The notes beneath the pieces are model-generated. The model had not been told where the DNA came from, did not search any database, and saw nothing but the letters and a program-made list of their open reading frames with translations. A stretch of 64,000 nucleotides of DNA from Sodiomyces alkalinus F11 (Eukaryota; Ascomycota; Sordariomycetes; Glomerellales; Plectosphaerellaceae): assembly GCF_003711515.1 (NCBI RefSeq), contig NW_021167085.1, positions 869,649-933,648 on the forward strand. The letters run 5' to 3'. Both the position numbers and the translations under genes were made by a program. Of this stretch, positions 57,314-64,000 are shown piece by piece. Position 1 is the stretch's first letter. Every line of letters starts with the position of its first letter.

Positions 57314-58751
57314 ATGTTATATCATGCGCAGTTATGTGTTCCCCCTTTACGCCCAGAGAAATTTCGAGTTGGATCGATTTCCGCCTGGAATGGAAGAGTA
57401 GAGTGGAAGAGTAGAGACGCAGAAGCGTGTATCCGTAACGTAGGTCGAGGTGGTCCAAGGTCACGATCGTCGTGTCGGAGTCGAGGTGGCCAAAGAGCTT
57501 CCGTAGCTAGGTGGGTGGCACTACTTAATTGGCATAATCGCCAAGATGGAGTGTCGGGTGGTACTGTTCGTCCTTGACGGATCCGGCAGATGAGGGCGCG
57601 TTGGACGAAGGCTTCGAAAGGGTTCACTCGAAAGGTCAACCGGATCGACTTGTCGACGAAGGGGGCGGATGCGGATGGGGACGCGCCAAGATGGCCAGGT
57701 GGATCTTTTGCGGGTTGGAACAGAACTGAGATGTGAACTGCTGCTATCAAGGTGAGGGAGGAAGCAAGCTATTATGGCAAACAACGTGGCTGGTAGGAGG
57801 ATTGAGTCTCGTGTCTCCAAGAGAGGCGGATGGTAAGTAAAGAGTTGGAAGGAGAAGGAAGTCAAGTTGAAGACGAGGTGGAAGTTGTGCAAGTGCGCAA
57901 GCACTTCCTCAGTATCGTACGGAGTGGAAGGTACTCAATACCTAGGAAAGTACGGAACACCTCCTGGCCGTTGTTCAGCCCGTTCTGCCGGGGTAACTAC
58001 CTAAGGTAGGTAGGTACCTTACCTATTTTCTTATGAGGGCGGGTTGAGGCTGGGCAGTGTTGGTTGTAAGTGCTGCGCCATGCCATCTTGCTAAAAATGG
58101 TACGTATCCACCTGTAGCCGTACTCTGCAGGTACACGTACTTTGCTGCTACTTGACCTGGTGGAGAGGCAAAGGTGTACGTTGTACATCACCATCATCCA
58201 TCATGGGTACCGCTACCCCGAGCATTTTCAGTCCGACGGTCAGGTACCTTCAAGCCGAAGATCTCGTCCAAGTGTCGATAATAAAAGCAAGATGAAAAGA
58301 AAATAGCAGCGTCATTTATTAAAAATAAGGTATCCTACGTCAACCGAACACCAAAAAAACAAAGCTCACACGACATCTACTGTCCCTCACCCTCCTTGGC
58401 CACATCTCTCGCATCATCCCCATCGTCAACCGTCTTCCTTCGTCGTCTTCATGCATTCTGTACAGCTCACATGTCGTTCCGAGGCCGTGTCCCGTTCGTC
58501 ATATCTACCGTCTTTGGCTCCCCCCTTTCCCGGGCCACGCGCCGTGAACAAACATAAGAGAAGCAAGCGAAAACACAAATACATCTGCCTCCAATCGAAG
58601 CCGTGTGTGTCTTAAAAAATGGAGAGTGAAGAGAGCGCGAAATGGTATCATCGTTCGCTGCAGCATGATGTACGTCTGTGATGGAACGCGTAGGGGTGGA
58701 AAGAAAAAAAGAATAAAATAAAATAAAAACAACACAAAAGTAGTGCAACGT
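57313..58751. promoter_or_regulatory. Intergenic region between kinase promoter and CLIP-170 3' end
   Basis: This is 1.4 kb with GTACGGAGT (57,917-57,925) and CTACCTAAGGTAGG (57,997-58,010). The right half, from about 58,260, should be the CLIP-170 3' UTR and contains A-rich stretches on the plus strand (T-rich in the mRNA sense). No gene is seen. Confidence 0.4.
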
Positions 58752-61531
58752 CTAGAAAGCGTCTTCAAAAGGGCAATCGACACTGTCGTGGCCATCTCGC
58801 TCGCACAGCGCGCACCATTTCGAGTCGTCCACCACGCCGCTGGCCTTACCGGCCACCGGCCCCGAATCGAGCGGGTTGGGCGCCGCCGATGCCCGGGGCG
58901 TCGCCAACGGCGTCTTGGTCTTGGCCGGCGAGAGAGGCGCCGGCTTGACGTCGTGCTGCCGAGAGAACGGATCCTGACCTCCCTTGCCAAACGGGCCAAT
59001 CGTGCCGGCCCTTCTCGTCGTGGCGGCCGTCACACCGTCGTTATCGTTGTCGTTCTCCTTCTCCTTCTCGTTGTTGGTGTTGTTGTTGTTGTTGCTCTTG
59101 GCCCCGTCGCCAAACATCTGCGTGCACGACAGCACGTCGTGGCCCGCCGTCTCGCAAATCTCGCACCAGAGCGTGCTATTCTCCGTCGCCGTCGAGTAGG
59201 CGTCGCTCTCCGCCATCGGATCCAACGGTCGCGAGGCCCGCTTGAGCACCTCGGGAGACGACCGGGCGTCGCGGTTGCGAGCGAGGACCACTGTGTCCCG
59301 GGAATCCCGCAGAGACGACCGTTGCGCGCCGGCCTTGGGCTGCATCGACGTCCGGCGGAGCACCTCGAGTTCCCGCTCCAGTTCCTCCTCTCGGTGGCTC
59401 TTGTCGTCGAGCATGGCCCGCAGCTCCGACATCTCCCTCTCCATCTTGTCCCGGATCGCCTGCGCATCCATCGAGTCGCTCGCCGAGTGCGTCTTGACGA
59501 AGGAACTGCTGCGGGGCGGGTGCGACCTCTCCACCACCGTTTCGCCACCACCGCCGGGAACCGAGTCACGGCTGAGCGAGTGGATGATGGCTTTGAGGCC
59601 GCGAATCTCGTCCTCTTTCTGCTCCAGCTCCTTCTTCGAGCTCACCATTCCCTCCTGCCCATCCTTTTGACCACCTGCCCCGCCGCCACCGCCGCCCGAC
59701 GCCTTTTCGCGTTCCCGCCGCAGCTCGGCCCGGGTGCGTTCGACTTCGCCGCGTAGAAACTCGACCTCGCCCCTGGCCTCCGCCTCGCCGCGCCGTGCGT
59801 CTTCCAGGCCTTCCTCCAGTTCTTGGACGAGTTCTTCCAGCTGCTTAAGCTGGCGGGCCACAGAGTCCACGTCCTCGGTCCTCGACTCTAGTTCCCGGAT
59901 CTCCTGCTGGAGCTCTTCGATTCGCTTCTCGTACACCCGCTCCGTCTCGGTACTAGCCATCTCCAGAGTATCGATGGTGCTACGGAAATCGGCCCGGTGT
60001 GCGTCAAATTCGGCCGTGAGCATCGCGATCTTTTCGTTCTTCTCCCGGAGAATGGCGCGGAGCTGCATCGAATCCTTGTCGTCCAGGCTGTTTCGCCGCG
60101 GTCGCAGTACCAGCGCCTCGGGATTCTCCATCAACGTCTGGAGCTCGGTCAGACTGCTTTCCATCTCGCTCAGCGTGGCCGACTGCTCCCTGAGTTGCCT
60201 GTCGCGGTCCTCAAGCTGTGCTCGCAGTCGCTCCATTTCTTCATCGTTGTTGGCGCGTGACGCCGGCCTGAACCTGGAGTTGAACGAGGAAATCGACCCG
60301 ACGCTCCCATTCGTCTTAGGCGGTGGCTGCATGGTCGTCGTGGACCCGAACTCCTCATCACCAAAGTTCGAAGCCTGTCCGAGCGCTGACGCGCTGCGAG
60401 GGCCAATGCTCGGCTGCCGCTCCAGCGTCCTCTTACTCGGATCACCTGCAGTTCCACGCACGCTTTGCGCGAACCGGTTCGGAGGCGGCGTGCCATACCT
60501 AGACGGCACCTTGGATGCTGGCGTGGCGCCCAGAGAGGGACGGGGCCCAGGTGTCATGGCCAATCTTCGAATGGGCGATTCAGGCCGCGGTAGAGACGGT
60601 CTAGAACGTTTCGTCTGAGGGCTGGGTGCTCTTGGAGGACCTGTCCCGGGACCAACGGACTGGCTGAATTTGGGGAGAGACGGCGTGGGTGGTGCATGAT
60701 TTGTCGAGTTCTGTGTTCCAACCCTGAGCCCTCCGAAGGAAGTTGTTGTCGGGGTGAGAGGGTATGTTGTGGACACCGAGTTTGGAGGGGAGTCTCTCCG
60801 GAGAGCTTTGGCCACGGGCACGAAGATACCGGCACCAGGAATGTTTGTTGTGAAGTAGGACATGCTAAGAAGCGCAGGTCACGGTCAGCCTCTACTAACT
60901 AAAGAAAAAAAGAAGAAGGAAAAAAGGGTCTCCGAGTGACATACCCATCCACATCACCCGAGTTCTTCCCCCGTACAGCAAAGTCAGGATGCAACTCGAT
61001 ACCGGCAAACACGCCCTTCTTTCCGTGAACTGAACCGACGAAGCGGACAGTACCGTGCATGTTGCCGGGCACGTCGACAGCATCCCCGACGGCCAAATCT
61101 TCTCCCAGGCCGGGGCCAGGACTCCGTCCAGGGGTAGTCGGCACCATTTTCGACTTCTCTGGCGATGGCGACTCGGTCAGGACGCTTTCGATGCCGTAGG
61201 TTTCACTGACATCGGGGATTGCGGCGAGGGACGATTGAGTGAGCGCGGCGAGGGACCCTTTCCGCGCCAGAGCACTCGGCGGAGGTGGGGGGGCGAGTCG
61301 CGCGTGGGCGCTGTAGAGCGAGTTGAGATTGGGGGAGGATGCAGCGTGGGACGCGACGTTGATATTTGAGAAACTGGACACCTTGCGGAGTTGCCGTGGT
61401 GGTTGAGCGAGTTGCGATCTAATCCTGCCGGGGGGAAGAAGATTTTTTGTTGTTGTTGATGTTGTTGTTGATGGTGGTGGTGGTGGTGGTGCTGGTGGTG
61501 GTGATGTTGTCTCGGTAAGGGTGGACGACAT
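58752..61531 (-). CDS. clipA: CLIP-170 family microtubule plus-end protein (CAP-Gly, coiled coil, zinc knuckles)
   Basis: Two exons (61,531-60,945 and 60,864-58,752; 80-bp intron GTATGT...CTTAG) encode 899 aa. The first 140 residues are Pro/Ser-rich. The CAP-Gly domain (about 145-215: GDAVDVPGNMHGTVRFVG, GIELHPDFAVRGKNSGDVDG) is completed across the intron. A Ser/Pro basic linker follows to about residue 400, then a long coiled coil (about 410-690). Two C-terminal zinc knuckles, WCEICETAGHDVLSC and WCALCERDGHDSVDC, close the protein, as in animal CLIP-170 and fungal Tip1/ClipA. The role is tracking growing microtubule ends and linking them to cortex or dynein. The domain order is diagnostic. 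The 3'-terminal position of the second knuckle (ending CPFEDAF) fits a full-length protein. Confidence 0.94.
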
Positions 61532-62907
61532 GATGCGATCGTTGCCGTGGCGGTAGGTCGCCCACCGCTTAGCTTGCCTTTTGGTGGTGTCCGAAGTATC
61601 CGTACTGAGTAGTTTGTATGGAGTGGGTACCTCAAGGTACCGGTGGTTCCGCCAAACGCACGCTGTGCGTCACACAGGACGAGTGGAAAAGGGGTTGTAC
61701 GGAGTACGTTGTATGTACGGTGTACCTGGGAAGGCAAATGTCCGGCTTTTGTCGAACGGTAATTATACCTTACACAGCGGGGCGATGATCCGCTAAAGAA
61801 CCCACTAAAACCTCTGGTGCACTTGGCAACGGGCAGCTGAAGACGCGTGGTCCTAGCGCGCGAACAGGTTCACCGTGACCTGACCTGAACTGAACCATTA
61901 GTAATCCTTGTTTACCTTTTGACAGGCTCCACCACACCACGGCAACCCACACCCACACCCCAGGGGAAAGAAAGAGTCGGGGTTCGTTCGCCACTCGGTA
62001 GAAGTGTAAAGGTTGGTATTGGTGTAGCTGTTGTCTCGAGCAGCTTCGGGTAGTAGTAGGCCTCGGTGGTACACTCAGTCGTACTTACAAGTCGGAAAGA
62101 TTGTCGGTCTGCTATGGCTTCGCAGAATATAGGCAGACTCTTTTTCTGTTTCCCTCTCCGAGTCCCCTGTTAACCTGGTGACCGTCGTCAGCGCTGGTTG
62201 CTGACCCCAGTGAGGTCAGTCAACTGTTGTCTCGGAAAAGAAAGATAAAATGAACTGCTGGGCGGGGGTCCAGCAGGGGCGTCGTTTGATGAACTGGGCA
62301 ACCAGCGGTGAATGCCTACTGTTAATTAGCAATTCGGCCTGCATCCAGCGGGTACGAGGTAAAAACGACGCCTCAATGCCAGCGTCGAAACAAAGGGAAA
62401 GGGAAAGGAATAGAGAATATAAACATGAGAAAAACAGACGAGGGAAAACAGAAAGAGAGGGAAAGAAAACAAAAGCCGCTCTTACCAATGGCGTGTTGTC
62501 TTTCGTCGAGCCTAATGTTTCGTCGCCTGTCTCGTCGCTTCCTGCAAGACGTACCGTACATACATCGTATGTACATGCAAAGCACGGCTAGTACTGAGTA
62601 CGGAGTACGTTGTACAGATGCAGCGTACGGACCACGGAGTCCATAATTTGATATGGCAAGAGGTAGGTACGCAAATTGGCGGTGGGAGAGTTTGGTGGTT
62701 GCGCTGGTGACAGGGATGCTCCCACGAACCAGGCGTCTTCTTTCTTCTTTCCATCCACGGAGTACGACAAAAGAGATAACACATGCCACATACGGACTAC
62801 CCGTTGACCAAACAGAGGACGTAGTGAGGGCAACCATCTTTTGTCTTGATTATCCCTTTCAGCAGATGTCGCATCACAGAACCAAGACAGAAAAAAAAAA
62901 GGGGGAA
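61532..62907. promoter_or_regulatory. Region upstream of CLIP-170
   Basis: This is 1.4 kb without a gene. It is rich in the dispersed motif: GTACGGAGTAC at 61,697-61,707 and TACGGAGTAC at 62,599-62,608, with CACGGAGTAC near 62,756 and a related GTACTGAGTA-like element near 61,601. A PyPu-skewed stretch (62,395-62,480, GGGAAAGGGAAAGGAA and similar) precedes them. Confidence 0.4.

Positions 62908-62954
<47 letters not shown>
62908..62954. repeat. Homopolymer of 47 G
   Basis: This is an uninterrupted G run directly preceded by A10 and GGGGGAA. Its length may be unreliable in assemblies. If real it is a strong G-quadruplex former. It is not inside any gene I can support. Confidence 0.9.
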
Positions 62955-62955
<1 letters not shown>

Positions 62956-64000
62956 AAAATGCTACCCCTTGGATCACTCACACCAAAGGTAATTTACCGT
63001 ACACGACTCCTCACAAACAAACAGGGAGACGAGGGAAGAAGCCGCGGCCCTAGTTGAAAAATCTTCCCAAATGTCAAACCGACGTTGAAACCACGGTATA
63101 TTAAGAAGCCCTAGGGACCATCGACAGCTACCCAGAGTGGCCGACAACAGATGCCCCGTTGCCCTGTCGCAAAAGCTCACCACCGGTCATCGGTGAGACC
63201 GGCTGCTAATGTTGTGCAACACCCATAAACCCAGTCCCAGCCCAGCAGCACGGGAATACACTGCGGGCCGCAACCGTGCGGGTACTGACAGCTTAGCGCG
63301 GAGGCGTTCCCTGGCCCTCAACTATTAAATTGCCCCTTACATAGGCCCTCTCAGTTCCCCCCTTGGGTCTCTCCTTACGAAGCGTTCCAGCAAGGAGGAG
63401 CAGTGGATTGGACGCAGACATCATGATGATGGTGCCATCGTGTCTCTCTGGCCACAGCCACGTCGGTCGTCCTGATTCTGATGTCCCAATTCTCCCTTTT
63501 CTCCCTTGCTAACAGAGCATATGCTACTTCAAGCCTTCCCCTGAGTAGATCGTGGGAAACTTCATCTGACTCGATGGGATTTTACTCAAGATATCCCCTT
63601 TAGCGAGTCCACAGCCGACCATTCCATATCCTCATTGCGAGTGCCCGGGTAATTGTTGTTTCCCTTCGGCTCCAAAATCATTATTCGCCAGGAACTAGTC
63701 GGGAATTGAGAGGAAACTCAAAGCTTTAGGTCGTAAGCAGCGGTGTTCGCCTACTTAACACATGTTGGTGCGACCGTGTGCTCCGTACGCTCCGTACGCT
63801 CCGTACCTGCAGCACTGCCTACATGACGCGTGTAGGCCACGCCAAGGCCAATGCTTCCAGCCACCAGGCATCACCTACTCACGATTAACCACGAAGGAGA
63901 TGCGAGTCGAGCAGAGAAACCTAGTGAAAGAGTCCATTACGACAGCAAAGCCTCGCTCCGCTCAATAATGTCCTCCCTGCCAATAGGGCGCGTCCCGTCA
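62955..64000. other. Right end of window, no gene recognised
   Basis: This is about 1 kb of non-repetitive sequence with no long family-like frame and no tRNA. At 63,781-63,808 the nonamer CTCCGTACG is repeated three times in tandem. Short open frames exist but show no conserved motif. Confidence 0.4.

Noticed and set aside
57242..57577. Frame encoding a run of 20 cysteines
   Set aside because: It is the TGT phase of the GTT microsatellite upstream of the kinase, not a protein.
63762..63968. Small plus-strand frame at the right end
   Set aside because: It spans the CTCCGTACG tandem repeat and has no conserved feature.
1..64000. Search for tRNA, rRNA, CRISPR arrays and telomeric repeats
   Set aside because: No cloverleaf with A/B boxes, no rRNA-like stretch, no regularly spaced repeats and no TTAGGG array found by eye; the CCCTAACC at 42,257 is a single promoter-type box.

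Overview
This window is nuclear DNA of a filamentous ascomycete (Pezizomycotina, most likely a Sordariomycete such as a hypocrealean fungus). The evidence is short GT-AG introns of about 50-250 bp with CTAAC/CTGAC-type branch sites, fungal gene families (TVP38, TRM82, MSH1, AMS1, CLIP-170, F-box/JmjC), and a transposon block carrying the mark of repeat-induced point mutation (RIP): TA dinucleotides are abundant, CA and TG are scarce, and former Gln/Trp codons read as TAG/TAA.

The window has two compartments with a sharp border near 21.46 kb. Left (1-21,460) is a retrotransposon graveyard. From LTR ends and one complete target-site duplication I read it as a four-level nest. A Ty1/copia element D (+, 18,388-about 21,460) was cut by Ty3/gypsy element B (-, 16,251-18,387). 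B was cut by a different chromodomain Ty3/gypsy element A (-, 1-5,989 and 14,533-16,250). A was cut by element C (+, 5,990-14,532), of the same family as B and flanked by CCGAG on both sides. The missing halves of A, B and D should lie to the left of the window. All coding regions in the block are dead.

Right of the border is a decayed gene (21,608-22,678, -) with two in-frame stops. After it comes a dense block of intact, mostly housekeeping genes. They are: an uncharacterised Cys-Pro-motif protein (+), TVP38 (-), a CCCH-zinc-finger/Smr endonuclease-like protein (-), F-box/JmjC (-), eIF4A (+), cytidine deaminase (-), a YDJ1-type DnaJ (+), TRM82 (-), ribosomal protein P0 (+), mitochondrial MutS homologue MSH1 (-), a Gln/His-rich protein (+), vacuolar alpha-mannosidase AMS1 (+), an ENV7/STK16-type kinase (-) and a CLIP-170 protein (-). 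I resolved the exon-intron structures by requiring canonical splice sites, phase continuity and family motifs across each junction. There are no operons. Divergent pairs (JmjC/eIF4A, TRM82/P0, cytidine deaminase/DnaJ, MSH1/Gln-rich) probably share promoters.

The genes serve translation (eIF4A, P0, TRM82, and mRNA or ribosome surveillance by the Smr protein), protein folding (DnaJ), membrane traffic and vacuole function (TVP38, AMS1, the kinase), microtubule dynamics (CLIP-170), nucleotide salvage and organelle DNA repair. They do not form one pathway. Intergenic DNA is marked by many copies of a TACGGAGTAC motif and of CCTAGG/CCTWAGG-centred palindromes. I found no tRNA, rRNA or CRISPR. A 10-N assembly gap lies in a cytidine deaminase intron, and a 47-base G run lies near the right end.
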